This document shows positions 48,719 to 62,672 of a stretch of 64,000 nucleotides of DNA, piece by piece. The notes beneath the pieces were generated by a model. The model was not told the origin of the DNA and ran no database searches. It was given only the letters and a program-made list of their open reading frames with translations. How positions within the stretch are numbered: position 1 is the stretch's first letter; each line of letters starts with the position of its first letter. Source of the DNA: Calliopsis andreniformis (taxonomy: Eukaryota; Arthropoda; Insecta; Hymenoptera; Andrenidae); the NCBI RefSeq assembly GCF_051401765.1, contig NW_027480423.1, positions 17,608,001 to 17,672,000 on the forward strand, in the 5' to 3' direction. A program made the translations under genes and the position numbers.

Positions 48719-51700
48719 CTTCTAAGGCACTAACTATTCGATCTGGTGGGGCAACGCCCTAGAGTGAAGCATAGGTTGCCCGGAACGTAGAATTGGCCAT
48801 CACTTTCAAACTGGTTGCAATTATTCCTGTTATATTATGGAAACACTGTTGTATTTTTATTGCATTTTATGCTTCGGGCGTTGACTTCTAAGGCCCTAAC
48901 TTTTCAATCTGTTGGAGCAACGCCCTAGGGTGACGCCTAGGTCGCTCGGAAGGTAGAAATGACCATAAGTTTCATACTGGTTGCAATTATTCGTTTTATA
49001 CGATGGAAAAACTGTTGTATTTATATTGTATTTTATGCTTCTGGCGTTGACTTCTAACGCACTAGCTGTTCGATCTAGTGGAGCAACGCCCTAGAGCGAA
49101 GCCTAGGTTGCCCGGAAAGGAGAAATGAACATCACGTTCAAACTGGTTGCAATTAATCCTTTTATACCATGGAAAAGCTGTTGTATTTATATCGTATTTT
49201 ATGCTTCTGGCGTTTACTTCTAAGGACCTAACTATTCGATCTGGTGGAGCAACGCCCTAGAGTGAAGCCTAGGTTGCTCGGAATATGGAAATGACCATAA
49301 CTTTCACACTGGTTGCAATTATTCGTTTTATACGATGGAAACACTGTTGTATTTATATTGTATTTTATGCCTCTGGCGTTGACTCCTAAGGCCGTAGCTA
49401 TTAGATGTGGTGGAGCAACGCCCTAGAGTGACGCCTAGGGAGCTCGGAACGTAGAAATGATGATTACTTTCTCACTGGTTGCAATTATACGTTTTATACG
49501 ATGGAAAAGCTGTTGTATTTATATTGTAATTTATGCTTCTGGCGTTGACTTCTAAGGCACTAACTATTCGATCTGGTGGAGCTACGCCCTAGAGTGAAGC
49601 TTAGGTTGCCCGGAACGTAGAATTGGCCATCACTTTCAAACTGGTTGCAATTATTCCTGTTATATTATGGAAACACTGTTGTATTTTTATTGTATTTTAT
49701 ACTTCAGGCGTTGACTTCTGAGGCCGTAGCTATTCGATGTGGTGAAAGAGCGCCATACAGTGAAGCCTAGGTTGCCCGGAACGTAGAAATGACCATTACT
49801 TTCACACTGTTTGCAATTATTCCTTTTATACGATGGAAAAGCTGTTGTATTTATATCGTATTTTATTCTTCTGGCGTTTACTTCTAAGGACCTAACTATT
49901 GGATCTGGTGGAGCAACGTCCTAGAGTGAAGCCTAGGTTGCTCACAATGTGGAAATGACCATAACTTTCACACTGGTTGCAATTACTCGTTTTCTACGAT
50001 GGAAACGCTGTTGTATTTATATTGTATTTTATGCCTCTGGCGTTGACTTCTAAGGCACTATCTATTCGATCTGGTGGAGCAACGCCCTAGAGAGAAGCCT
50101 AGGTTGCCCGGAACGTAGAATTGGCCATCACTTTCAAACTGGTTGCACTTATTCCTGTTATATGATGGAAACACTGTTGTATTTTTTTTGCATTTTATGT
50201 TTCGGGCGCTGACTTCTAAGGCCCTAACTATTCAATCTGTTGGAGCAAGGCGCTAGGGTGAAGCCTAGGTTGCTCTGAAAGTAGAAATGACCATAAGTTT
50301 CATACTGGTTGCAATTACTCGTTTAATACGATGGAAAAGCGGTTGTATTTATATTGTATTTTATGCTTCTAGCGTTGACTTCTAAGGCACTATCTATTCG
50401 ATCTGGTGGAGCAACGCCCTAGAGAGAAGCCTAGGTTGCCCGGAACGTAGAATTGGCCATCACTTTCAAACTGGTTGCAATTATTCCTGTTATATGAGGG
50501 AAACACTGTTGTATTTTTTTTGCATTTTATGGTTCGGGCGTTGACTTCTAAGGCCCTAACTATTCAATCCGTTGGAGCAACGCCCTAGGGTGAAGCCTAG
50601 GTTCCTCGGAAAGTAGAAATGACCATAAGTTTCATACTGGTTGCAATTATTTGTTTCATACGATGGAAAAACTGTTGTATTTATATTGTATTTTATGCTT
50701 CTGGCGTTGACTTCAAAGGCACTAACTATTCGATCTGTTGGAGCAACGCCCTAGAGTGAAGCATAGGTTGCCCGGAACGTAGAATTGGCCATCACTTTCA
50801 AACTGGTCGCAATTATTCGTGTTATATGATGGAAACACTGTTGTATTTTTTTTGCATTTTATGGTTCGGGCGTAGACTTCTAAGACCCTAACTATTCAGT
50901 CTGTTGGAGCAACACCCTAGGGTGAAGCCTAGGTTGCTCGGAAAGTAGAAATGACCATAAGTTTCATACTGGTTGCAATTATTCGCTTTATACGATGGAA
51001 AACTGATGTATTTATATTGTATTTTATGCTTCTGGCGTTGACGTCTAAGGCACTAACTATTCGATCTGGAGGAACAACGCCCTAGGTTAAAGCCCAGATT
51101 GCGCTGAACGTAGAAATGACCATAACTTTCACACCGGTAGCCATTTTTCGTTTTATACGATGGAAAAACTGTTCTATTTATTTTGTATTTAATGCTTCGG
51201 GCGTTGACTTCTAAGGTGCTAACTGTATGATCTGGTGGAGCAATGCCCTGGAGTGAAGCCTAGGTTGCCTGGAACGTAGAAATGACCATCACTTTCACAC
51301 GGTTTGCAATTATTCCTGTTATAGGATGGAAAGACTGTTGTATTCTTATTGTATTTTATACTTCAGGCGTTGAGTTCTGAGGCCGTAGCTATTCGATGTG
51401 GTGGAAGAACGCCATACAGTGAAGCCTAGGTTGCCAGGAACGTAGAAATGACCATTACTTTCACACTGTTTGCAATTGTTCCTTTTATACGATGGAAAAG
51501 CTGTTGTATTTATATCGTATTTTATGCCCCTGGCGTTGACTTCTAAGGACCTAACTATTCGATCTGGTGGAGCAACGCCCTAGAGTGAAGCCTAGGTTGC
51601 TCGGAATGTAGAAATGACCATAACTTTCACACTGATTGCAATAATTCGTTTTATACGATGGAAAAACTGTTGCATCTTTATCGTATTTTATGCTTCTGGC

Positions 51701-52999
51701 GTTGACTTCTTAGGCCGTAACTATTCGATCTGGTGGAGCAACGCCCTGGAGTGAAACCTGGGTTGCCCGGAACGTAGAAATGACCACTACTATCACACTG
51801 GTTGCAAATTATTCCTGCTATACGATGGAAAAACTGTTGTACTTTGATTGCATTTTATGCTTCTGGCGTTCACTTCTTAGGACCTAACTATTCGATCTGG
51901 TGGAACAACGGCCTAGGGTGAAGCCTAGGTTGCCCGGAACGTAGAAATGACCATAACTTTCACACTGGTTGCAATTATTTGTTTTATGCGATGGAATAGC
52001 TGTTGTATTTATATCGTATTTAATGCTTCTGGCGTTGACTTCTTAGGCCCTAACTATTCCATCTGGTGGAACAACGCCCTAGAGTAAAGCCCAGGTTTCG
52101 CGGAACGTAGAAATGACCATAACTTTCACACTGGTAGCAATTATTCCTGTTATATGATGGAAACACTGTTGTATTTTTTTTGCATTTTATGGTTCGGGCG
52201 TAGACTTCTAAGGCCCTAACTATTCAATCTGTTGGAGCAACGCCCTAGGGTGAAGCCTAGGTTGCTCGGAATGTGGAAACGACCATAACTTTCACACTGG
52301 TTGCAATTATTCGTTTTATACGATGGAAACACTGTTGTATTTATATTGTATTTTATGCTTCTGGCGGTGACTTCTAAGGCACTAACTATTCGATCTGGTG
52401 GGGCAACGCCCTAGAGTGAAGCATAGGTTGCCCGGAACGTAGAATTTGCCATCACTTTCAAACTGGTTGCAATTATTCCTGTTATATTATGGAAACACTG
52501 TTGTATTTTTATTGCATTTTATGCTTCGGGCGTTTACTTCTAAGGACCTAACTATTCGATCTGGTGGAGCAACGCCCTAGAGTGAAGCCTAGGTTGCTCG
52601 GAATATGGAAATGACCATAACTTTCACACTGGTTGCAATTATTCGTTTTATACGATGGAAACACTGTTGTATTTATATTGTATTTTATGCCTCTGGCGTT
52701 GACTCCTAAGGCCGTAGCTATTAGATGTGGTGGAGCAACGCCCTAGAGTGACGCCTAGGGAACTCGGAACGTAGAAATGATGATTACTTTCACACTGGTT
52801 GCAATTATACGTTTTATACGATGGAAAAGCTATTGTATTTATATCGTATTTTATGCTTCTGGCGTTGACTTCTAAGGCACTATCTATTCGATCTGGTGGA
52901 GCAACGCCCTAGAGAGAAGCCTAGGTTGCCCGGAACGTAGAATTGGCCATCACTTTCAAACTAGTTGCAATTATTCCTGTTATATGATGGAAACACTGT
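48719..52999 (+). repeat. Largest duplicated block, copy 2
   Basis: Second copy of the 4.3 kb block. It diverges from copy 1 on the right at the T-rich tract (GTTGTATTTT here, GTTTTATTTT in copy 1). Its right half (about 50,470-52,885) is itself repeated at 53,954-56,369, so this segment exists three times in zone 5. Confidence 0.9.
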
Positions 53000-53953
53000 T
53001 GTATTTTTTTTGCATTTTATGGTTCGGGCGTAGACTTCTAAGGCCCTAACTATTCAATCTGTTGGAGCAACGCCCTAGGGTGAAGCCTAGGTTGCTCGGA
53101 AAGTAGAAATGACCATAAGTTTCATACTGGTTGAAATTATTCGTTTTATGCGATGGAAAACTGTTGTATTTATATTGTATTTTATGCTTCTGGCGTTGAC
53201 TTCTAAGGCACTAACTATTCGATCTGGTGGAGCTACGCCCTAGAGTGAAGCCTAGGTTGCTCGGAATGTAGAAATGACCATAGCTTTCACACTGGTTTAA
53301 TTATTCGTTTTATACGATGGAAACGCTGTTGTATTTATATTGTACTTTATGCATCTGGCGGTGACTTCTAAGGCCGTAGCTATTAGATGTGGTGGAGCAA
53401 CGCCCTAGAGTGACGCCTAGAGTGCTCGGAACGTAGAAATGACCATTACTTTCACACTGGTTGCAATTATTCGTTTAATACGATGGAAAAGCTGTTGTAT
53501 TTATATTGTATTTTATGCTTCTGGCGTTGACTTCTAAGGCACTAACTATTCGATCTGGTGGGGCAACGCCCTAGAGTGAAGCATAGGTTGCCCGGAACGT
53601 AGAATTGGCCATCACTTTCAAACTGGTTGCAATTATTCCTGTTATATTATGAGAACACTGTTGTATTTTTATTGCATTTTATGCTTCGGGCGTTGACTTC
53701 TAAGGCCCTAACTATTCAATCTGTTGGAGCAACGCCCTAGGGTGACGCCTAGGTCGCTCGGAAGGTAGAAATGACCATAAGTTTCATACTGGTTGCAATT
53801 ATTCGTTTTATACGATGGAAAAACCGTTGTATTTATATTGTATTTTATGATTCTGGCGTTGACTTCTAACGCACCAGCTGTTCGATCTAGTGGAGCAACG
53901 CCCTAGAGCGAAGCCTAGGTTGCCCGGAAATTAGAAATGAACATCACGTTCAA

Positions 53954-56369
53954 ACTGGTTGCAATTATTCCTGTTATATGATGGAAACACTGTTGTATTT
54001 TTTTTGCATTTTATGGTTCGGGCGTTGACTTCTAAGGCCCTAACTATTCAGTCTGTTGGAGCAACGCCCTGGGGCCAAGCCTAGGTTGCTCGGAAAGTAG
54101 AAATGACCATAAGTTTCATACTGGTTGCAATTATTTGTTTCATACGATGGAAAAACTGTTGTATTTATATTGTATTTTATGCTTCTGGCGTTGACTTCTA
54201 AGGCACTAACTATTCGATCTGTTGGAGCAACGCCCTAGAGTGAAGCATAGGTTGCCCGGAACGTAGAATTGGCCATCACTTTCAAACTGGTCGCAATTAT
54301 TCGTGTTTTATGATGGAAACACTGTTGTATTTTTTTTGCATTTTATGGTTCGGGCGTAGACTTCTAAGACCCTAACTATTCAGTCTGTTGGAGCAACACC
54401 CTAGGGTGAAGCCTAGGTTGCTCGGAAAGTAGAAATGACCATAAGTTTCATACTGGTTGCAATTATTCGTTTTATACGATGGAAAACTGTTGTATTTATA
54501 TTGTATTTTATGCTTCTGGCGTTGACGTCTAAGGCACTAACTATTCGATCTGGAGGAACAACGCCCTAGGTTAAAGCCCAGATTGCGCTGAACGTAGAAA
54601 TGACCATAACTTTCACACCGGTAGCCATTTTTCGTTTTATACGATGGAAAAACTGTTCTATTTATTTTGTATTTAATGCTTCGGGCGTTGACTTCTAAGG
54701 TGCTAACTGTATGATCTGGTGGAGCAATGCCCTGGAGTGAAGCCTAGGTTGCCTGGAACGTAGAAATGACCATCACTTTCACACGGTTTGCAATTATTCC
54801 TGTTATAGGATGGAAAGACTGTTGTATTCTTATTGTATTTTATACTTCAGGCGTTGAGTTCTGAGGCCGTAGCTATTCGATGTGGTGGAAGAACGCCATA
54901 CAGTGAAGCCTAGGTTGCCAGGAACGTAGAAATGACCATTACTTTCACACTGTTTGCAATTGTTCCTTTTATACGATGGAAAAGCTGTTGTATTTATATC
55001 GTATTTTATGCCCCTGGCGTTGACTTCTAAGGACCTAACTATTCGATCTGGTGGAGCAACGCCCTAGAGTGAAGCCTAGGTTGCTCGGAATGTAGAAATG
55101 ACCATAACTTTCACACTGATTGCATTAATTCGTTTTATACGATGGAAAAACTGTTGCATCTTTATCGTATTTTATGCTTCTGGCGTTGACTTCTTAGGCC
55201 GTAACTATTCGATCTGGTGGAGCAACGCCCTGGAGTGAAACCTGGGTTGCCCGGAACGTAGAAATGACCACTACTATCACACTGGTTGCAAATTATTCCT
55301 GCTATACGATGGAAAAACTGTTGTACTTTGATTGCATTTTATGCTTCTGGCGTTCACTTCTTAGGCCCTAACTATTCGATCTGGTGGAACAACGGCCTAG
55401 GGTGAAGCCTAGGTTGCCCGGAACGTAGAAATGACCATAACTTTCACACTGGTTGCAATTATTTGTTTTATGCGATGGAATAGCTGTTGTATTTATATCG
55501 TATTTAATGCTTCTGGCGTTGACTTCTTAGGCCCTAACTATTCCATCTGGTGGAACAACGCCCTAGAGTAAAGCCCAGGTTTCGCGGAACGTAGAAATGA
55601 CCATAACTTTCACACTGGTAGCAATTATTCCTGTTATATGATGGAAACACTGTTGTATTTTTTTTGCATTTTATGGTTCGGGCGTAGACTTCTAGGGCCC
55701 TAACTATTCAATCTGTTGGAGCAACGCCCTAGGGTGAAGCCTAGGTTGCTCGGAATGTGGAAACGACCATAACTTTCACACTGGTTGCAATTATTCGTTT
55801 TATACGATGGAAACACTGTTGTATTTATATTGTATTTTATGCTTCTGGCGGTGACTTCTAAGGCACTAACTATTCGATCTGGTGGGGCAACGCCCTAGAG
55901 TGAAGCATAGGTTGCCCGGAACGTAGAATTTGCCATCACTTTCAAACTGGTTGCAATTATTCCTGTTATATTATGGAAACACTGTTGTATTTTTATTGCA
56001 TTTTATGCTTCGGGCGTTTACTTCTAAGGACCTAACTATTCGATCTGTTGGAGCAACGCCCTAGAGTGAAGCCTAGGTTGCTCGGAATATGGAAATGACC
56101 ATAACTTTCACACTGGTTGCAATTATTCGTTTTATACGATGGAAACACTGTTGTATTTATATTGTATTTTATGCCTCTGGCGTTGACTCCTAAGGCCGTA
56201 GCTATTAGATGTGGTGGAGCAACGCCCTAGAGTGACGCCTAGGGAGCTCGGAACGTAGAAATGATGATTACTTTCACACTGGTTGCAATTATACGTTTTA
56301 TACGATGGAAAAGCTATTGTATTTATATCGTATTTTATGCTTCTGGCGTTGACTTCTAAGGCACTAACT
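53954..56369 (+). repeat. Third copy of the 50.5-52.9 kb block (offset 3,484 bp)
   Basis: The match to about 50,470-52,885 is offset by 21 monomers minus two bases. Shared markers are CGCAATTATTCGTG, GGTGCTAACTG, GCAATGCCCTGG, GTTGCCAGG, AGAATTTGCC and the GACGTC cassette. The left end is more diverged (GGGGCCAAGCC here against AGGGTGAAGCC). The copies separate at GGCACTATC against GGCACTAAC. Confidence 0.85.
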
Positions 56370-57999
56370 ATTCGATCTGGTGGGGCAACGCCCTAGAGTG
56401 AAGCATAGGTTGCCCGGAACGTAGAATTGGCCATCACTTTCAAACTGGTTGCAATTATTCCTGTTATATTATGAGAACACTGTTGTATTTTTATTGCATT
56501 TTATGCTTCGGGCGTTGACTTCTAAGGCCCTAACTATTCAATCTGTTGGAGCAACGCCCTAGGGTGACGCCTAGGTCGCTCGGAAGGTAGAAATGACCAT
56601 AAGTTTCATACTGGTTGCAATTATTCGTTTTATACGATGGAAAAACTGTTGTATTTATATTGTATTTTATGATTCTGGCGTTGACTTCTAACGCACCAGC
56701 TGTTCGATCTAGTGGAGCAACGCCCTAGAGCGAAGCCTAGGTTGCCCGGAAATTAGAAATGAACATCACGTTCAAACTGGTTGCAATTAATCCTTTTATA
56801 CCATGGAAAAGCTGTTGTATTTATATCGTATTTTATGCTTCTGGCGTTTACTTCTAAGGACCTAACTATTCGATCTGGTGGAGCAACGCCCTAGAGTGAA
56901 GCCTAGGTTGCTCGGAATATGGAAATGACCATAACTTTCACACTGGTTGCAATTATTCGTTTTATACGATGGAAACACTGTTGTATTTATATTGTATTTT
57001 ATGCCTCTGGCGTTGACTCCTAAGGCCGTAGCCATTAGATGTGGAGGAGCAACGCCCTAGAGTGACGCCTAGGGAGCTCGGAACGTAGAAATGATGATTA
57101 CTTTCACACTGGTTGCAATTATACGTTTTATACGATGGAAAAGCTGTTGTATTTATATCGTATTTTATGCTTCTGGCGTTGACTTCTTAGGCCGTAACTA
57201 TTCGGTCTGGTGGAGCAACGCCCTGGAGTGATACCTAGGTTGCCCGGAACGTAGAATTGGCCATCACTTTCAAACTAGTTGCAATTATTCCTGTTATATG
57301 ATGGAAACACTGTTGTATTTTTTTTGCATTTTATGGTTCGGGCGTAGACTTCTAAGGCCCTAACTATTCAATCTGTTGGAGCAACGCCCTAGGGTGAAGC
57401 CTAGGTTGCTCGGAAAGTAGAAATGACCATAAGTTTCATACTGGTTGCAATTATTCGTTTTATGCGATGGAAAACTGTTGTATTTATATTGTATTTTATG
57501 CTTCTGGCGTTGACTTCTAAGGCACTAACTATTCGATCTGGTGGAGCTACGCCCTAGAGTGAAGCCTAGGTTGCTCGGAATGTAGAAATGACCATAGCTT
57601 TCACACTGGTTGCAATTATTCGTTTTATACGATGGAAACGCTGTTGTATTTATATTGTACTTTATGCATCTGGCGGTGACTTCTAAGGCCGTAGCTATTA
57701 GATGTGGTGGAGCAACGCCCTAGAGTGACGTCTAGAGTGCTCGGAACGTAGAAATGACCATTACTTTCACACTGGTTGCAATTATTCGTTTAATACGATG
57801 GAAAAGCTGTTGTATTTATATTGTATTTTATGCTTCTGGCGTTGACTTCTAAGGCACTAACTATTCGATCTGGTGGGGCAACGCCCTAGAGTGAAGCATA
57901 GGTTGCCCGGAACGTAGAATTGGCCATCACTTTCAAACTGGTTGCAATTATTCCTGTTATATTATGAGAACACTGTTGTATTTTTATTGCATTTTATGC

Positions 58000-58540
58000 T
58001 TCGGGCGTTGACATCTAAGGCCCTAACACCTCAATCTGTTGGTGCAACGCCCTAGGGTGAAGCCTAGGTTGCTCGGAAAGTAGAAATGACCATAAGTTTC
58101 ATACTGGTTGCAATTATTCGTTTTATACGATGGAAAAACTGTTGTATTTATATTGTATTTTATGCTTCTGGCGTTGACTTCTAAGGCCCTAGCTGTTCGA
58201 TCTAGTGGAGCAACGCCGTAGAGTGAAGCCTAGGTTGCCCGGAAGGTAGAATTGGCCATCACTTTCAAACTGGTTGCAATTACTCGTTTTATACGATGGA
58301 AAAGCTGTTGTACTTATATCGTATTTTATGCTTTTGGCGTTGACTTCTTAGGCCGTAACTATTCGGTCTGGTGGAGCAACGCCCTGTAGTGAAACCTAGG
58401 TTGCCCGGAACGTAGAATTGGCCATCACTTTCAAACTGGTTGCAATTATTCCTGTTATATGATGGAAACACAGTTGTATTTTTTTTGCATTTTATGGTTC
58501 GGGCGTTGACTTCTAAGGCCCTAACTATTCAATCTGTTGG
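58000..58540 (+). repeat. 8-monomer repeat block, also at 59,328-59,868 and about 63,146-63,600
   Basis: The three copies share GACATCTAAGG, CACCTCAATC, CTAGCTGTTCGATCTAG, GCCGTAGAG, GGAAGGTAG, CTTTTGGCG and TTAGGCCGTAAC in order. Copies 1 and 3 share GTTGTACTTATATCG where copy 2 has GTTGTATTTATATCG. Confidence 0.75.
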
Positions 58541-60549
58541 AGCAACGTCCTAGGGTGAGGCCTAGGTGGCTCGGAAAGTAGAAATGACCATAAGTTTCAT
58601 ACTGGTTGCAATTATTCGTTTTATACGATGGAAAAACTGTTGTATTTATACTGTATTTTATGCTTCTGGCGTTGACTTCTAAGGCACTAACTATTCGATC
58701 TGGTGGAGCAACGCCCTAGAGTGAAGCCTAGGTTGCCCGGAAGGTAGAATTGTCCATCACTTTCAAACTGGTTGCAATTATTCGTTTTATACGATGGAAA
58801 AACTGTTGTATTTATATTGTATTTTATACTTCTGGCGTTGACTTCTAAGGCACTAACTATTCGATCTGGTGGAGCAACGCCCTAGAGTGAAGCCTAGGTT
58901 GCCCGGAACGTAGAATTGGCCATCACTTTCAAACTGGTTGCAATTATTCCTGTTATATGATGGAAACACTGTTGTATTTTTTTTGCATTTGATGGTTCGG
59001 GCGTTGACTTCTATGGCCCTAACTATTCAATCTGTTGGAGCAACGCCCTAGGGTGAAGCCCAGGTTGCTCGGAAAGTATAAATGACCATAAGTTTCATAC
59101 TGGTTGCAATTATTCGTTTTATACGATGGAAAAGCTGTTGTATTTATATTGTATTTTATGCTTCTGGCGTTGACTTCTAAGGCACTAACTATTCGATCTG
59201 GTGGAGCAACGCCCAAGAGTGAAGCCTAGGTTGCCCGGAACGTAGAATTGGCCATCACTTTCAAACTGGTTGCAATTATTCCTGTTATATGATGGAAACA
59301 CAGTTGTATTTTTATTGCATTTTATGCTTCGGGCGTTGACATCTAAGGCCCTAACACCTCAATCTGTTGGAGCAACGCCCTAGGGTGAAGCCTAGGTTGC
59401 TCGGAAAGTAGAAATGACCATAAGTTTCATACTGGTTGCAATTATTCGTTTTATACGATGGAAAAACTGTTGTATTTATATTGTATTTTATGCTTCTGGC
59501 GTTGACTTCTAAGGCCCTAGCTGTTCGATCTAGTGGAGCAACGCCGTAGAGTGAAGCCTAGGTTGCCCGGAAGGTAGAATTGGCCATCACTTTCAAACTG
59601 GTTGCAATTACTCGTTTTATACGATGGAAAAGCTGTTGTATTTATATCGTATTTTATGCTTTTGGCGTTGACTTCTTAGGCCGTAACTATTCGGTCTGGT
59701 GGAGCAACGCCCTGGAGTGAAACCTAGGTTGCCCGGAACGTAGAATTGGCCATCACTTTCAAACTGGTTGCAATTATTCCTGTTATATGATGGAAACACT
59801 GTTGTATTTTTTTTGCATTTGATGGTTCGGGCGTTGACTTCTATGGCCCTAACTATTCAATCTGTTGGAGCAACGCCCTAGGGTGAAGCCCAGGTTGCTC
59901 GGAAAGTATAAATGACCATAAGTTTCATACTGGTTGCAATTATTCGTTTTATACGATGGAAAAGCTGTTGTATTTATATTGTATTTTATGCTTCTGGCGT
60001 TGACTTCTAAGGCACTAACTATTCGATCTGGTGGAGCAACGCCCTAGAGCGAAGCCTAGGTTGCCCGGAACGTAGAATTGGCCATCACTTTCAAACTGGT
60101 TGCAATTATTCCTGTTATATGATGGAAACACTGTTGTATTTTTTTTGCATTTGATGGTTCGGGCGTTGACTTCTAAGGCCCTAACTATTCAATCTGTTGG
60201 AGCAACGCCCTAGGGTGAAGCCCAGGTTGCTCGGAAAGTATAAATGACCATAAGTTTCATACTGGTTGCAATTATTCGTTTTATACGATGGAAAAGCTGT
60301 TGTATTTATATTGTATTTTATGCTTCTGGCGTTGACTTCTAAGGCACTAACTATTCGATCTGGTGGAGCAACGCCCTAGAGTGAAGCCTAGGTTGCCCGG
60401 AACGTAGAATTGGCCATCACTTTCAAACCGGTTGCAATTATTCCTGTTATATGATGGAAACACTGTTGTATTTTTATTGCATTTTATGCTTCGGGCGTTG
60501 ACTTCTAAGGGCCTAACTATTCAATCTCTTGGAGCAACGCCCTAGGGTG

Positions 60550-61552
60550 AAGCCTAGCTTTCTCGGAAAGTAGAAATGACAATAAGTTTCATACTGGTTG
60601 CAATTATTCGTTTTATACGATGGAAACGCTATTTTATTTATATTGTACTTTAAGCCACTGGCGTTGACTTCTAAGGCCCTAACTATTCAATCTGTTGGAG
60701 AAACGCCCTAGGGAGAAGCCTAGGTTGCTCGGAAAGTAGAAATGACCATCAGTTTCATACTGGTTGCAATTATTCGTTTTATACGATGGAAAAACTGTTG
60801 TATTTGTATCGTATTTTATGCTTCTGGCCTTGACTTCTTAGGCCGTAACTATTCGGTCTGGTGGAGCAACGCCCTGGAGTGAAACCTAGGATGCCCGGAA
60901 CGTAGAATTGGCCATCACTTTCAAACTGGTTGCAATTATTCCTGTTATATGATGGAAACACTGTTGTATTTTTATTGCATTTTATGCTTCGGGCGTTGAC
61001 TTCTAAGGGCCTAACTATTCAATCTGTTGGAGCAACGCCCTAGGGTGAAGCCTAGGTTGCTCGGAAAGTAGAAATGACAATAAGTTTCATACTGGCTGCA
61101 ATTATTTGTTTCATACGATGGAAAAACTGTTGTATTTAGATTGTATTTTATGCTTCTGGCGTTGACTTCTAAGGCACTAACTATTCGATCTGTTGGAGCA
61201 ACGCCCTAGAGTGAAGCCCAGGTTGCCCGGAACGTAGAATTGGCCATCACTTTCAAACTGGTCGCAATTATTCCTGTTATATGATTGAAACACTGTTGTA
61301 TTTGTTTTGCATTTTATGGTTCGGGCGTAGACTTCTAAGGCCCTAACCATTCAATCTGTTGGAGCAACGCCCTATGGTGAAGCCTAGGTTACTCGGAAAG
61401 TAGAAATGACCATATGTTTCATACTGGTTGCAATTATTCGGTTTATACGATGGAAAGGCTGATGTACTTATATTGTATTTTATGCTTCTGGCGTTGACTT
61501 CTAAGGCACTAACTATTCGATCTGGTGGAGCAACGCCCTAGAGTGAAGCCTA
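60550..61552 (+). repeat. Hexamer higher-order repeat, copy 1 (996 bp)
   Basis: TAGCTTTCTC at 60555 recurs at 61551, exactly 6 x 166 bp. The copies are directly adjacent and nearly identical, sharing GCTATTTTATTTATATTG, TTTAAGCCACTGG, CTAGGATGCCC, TTTAGATTGTATTTT, ATGATTGAAACAC, GTATTTGTTTTGC and GTTACTCGG. Exact adjacency and few differences suggest this is among the youngest amplifications in the window. Confidence 0.85.
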
Positions 61553-62548
61553 GCTTTCTCGGAAAGTAGAAATGACAATAAGTTTCATACTGGTTGCAAT
61601 TATTCGTTTTATACGATCGAAACGCTATTTTATTTATATTGTACTTTAAGCCACTGGCGTTGACTTCTAAGGCCCTAACTATTCAATCTGTTGGAGCAAC
61701 GCCCTAGGGAGAAGCCTAGGTTGCTCGGAAAGTAGAAATGACCATCAGTTTCATACTGGTTGCAATTAATCGTTTTATACGATGGAAAAACTGTTGTATT
61801 TATATCGTATTTTATGCTTCTGGCCTTGACTTCTTAGGCCGTAACTATTCGGTCTGGTGGAGCAACGCCCTGGAGTGAAACCTAGGATGCCCGGAACGTA
61901 GAATTGGCCATCACTTTCAAACTGGTTGCAATTATTCCTGTTATATGATGGAAACACTGTTGTATTTTTATTGCATTTTATGCTTCGGGCGTTGACTTCT
62001 AAGGGCCTAACTATTCAATCTGTTGGAGCGACGCCCTAGGGTGAAGCCTAGGTTGCTCGGAAAGTAGAAATGACAATAAGTTTCATACTGGCTGCAATTA
62101 TTTGTTTCATACGATGGAAAAACTGTTGTATTTAGATTGTATTTTATGCTTCTGGCGTTGACTTCTAAGGCACTAACTATTCGATCTGTTGGAGCAACGC
62201 CCTAGAGTGAAGCCCAGGTTGCCCGGAACGTAGAATTGGCCATCACTTTCAAACTGGTCGCAATTATTCCTGTTATATGATTGAAACACTGTTGTATTTG
62301 TTTTGCATTTTATGGTTCGGGCGTAGACTTCTAAGGCCCTAACCATTCAATCTGTTGGAGCAACGCCCTATGGTGAAGCCTAGGTTACTCGGAAAGTAGA
62401 AATGACCATATGTTTCATACTGGTTGCAATTATTCGTTTTATACGATGGAAAAGCTGATGTATTTATATTGTATTTTATGCTTCTGGCGTTGACTTCTAA
62501 GGCACTAACTATTCGATCTGGTGGAGCAACGCCCTAGAGTGAAGCCTA
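61553..62548 (+). repeat. Hexamer higher-order repeat, copy 2
   Basis: Second tandem copy. Differences are few, for example ATACGATCGAAACG near 61,613 (copy 1 GATGGAAACG), TTCGTTTTATACG for TTCGGTTTATACG, and GAGCGACGCC for GAGCAACGCC. After it, CCTAGGTTGCCCGG replaces CCTAGCTTTCTCGG, ending the repeat. Confidence 0.85.
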
Positions 62549-62672
62549 GGTTGCCCGGAAGGTAGAATTGGCCATAACTTTCAAACTGGTTGCAATTATT
62601 CGTTTTATACGATGGAAAAACTATTGTATTTATATTGTATTTTATACTTCTGGCGTTGACTTCTAAGGCACT
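62300..62672 (+). repeat. Repeat block, also at 63,628-64,000
   Basis: TAGGTTACTC at 62381 recurs at 63709, an offset of 1,328 bp (8 monomers). The match includes GTTACTCGG, CATATGTTTC, AGCTGATGTATTT and AACTATTG and runs to the window edge, so its full length is not visible. Confidence 0.8.

Larger units (their letters stand above)
25741..58000 (+). repeat. Array zone 5: satellite with its own variant vocabulary and large duplications
   Basis: Satellite monomers only. New variants dominate from here: GGGCGTAGACTTC, TGGTCGCAATT/TGGTCGAAATT, GCTCGCAATGTGG, GCCCTAGAGAGAAG, AAGAACGCCATACAG, GGTCGCTCGGAAGG and the GACGTC cassette. C-type variant 2 and the GCGCGGATCG unit are absent. Large blocks repeat at 8-, 17-, 21-, 25-, 48- and 65-monomer spacings. 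The T-rich tract, dyad and register remain as in other zones. Confidence 0.85.
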
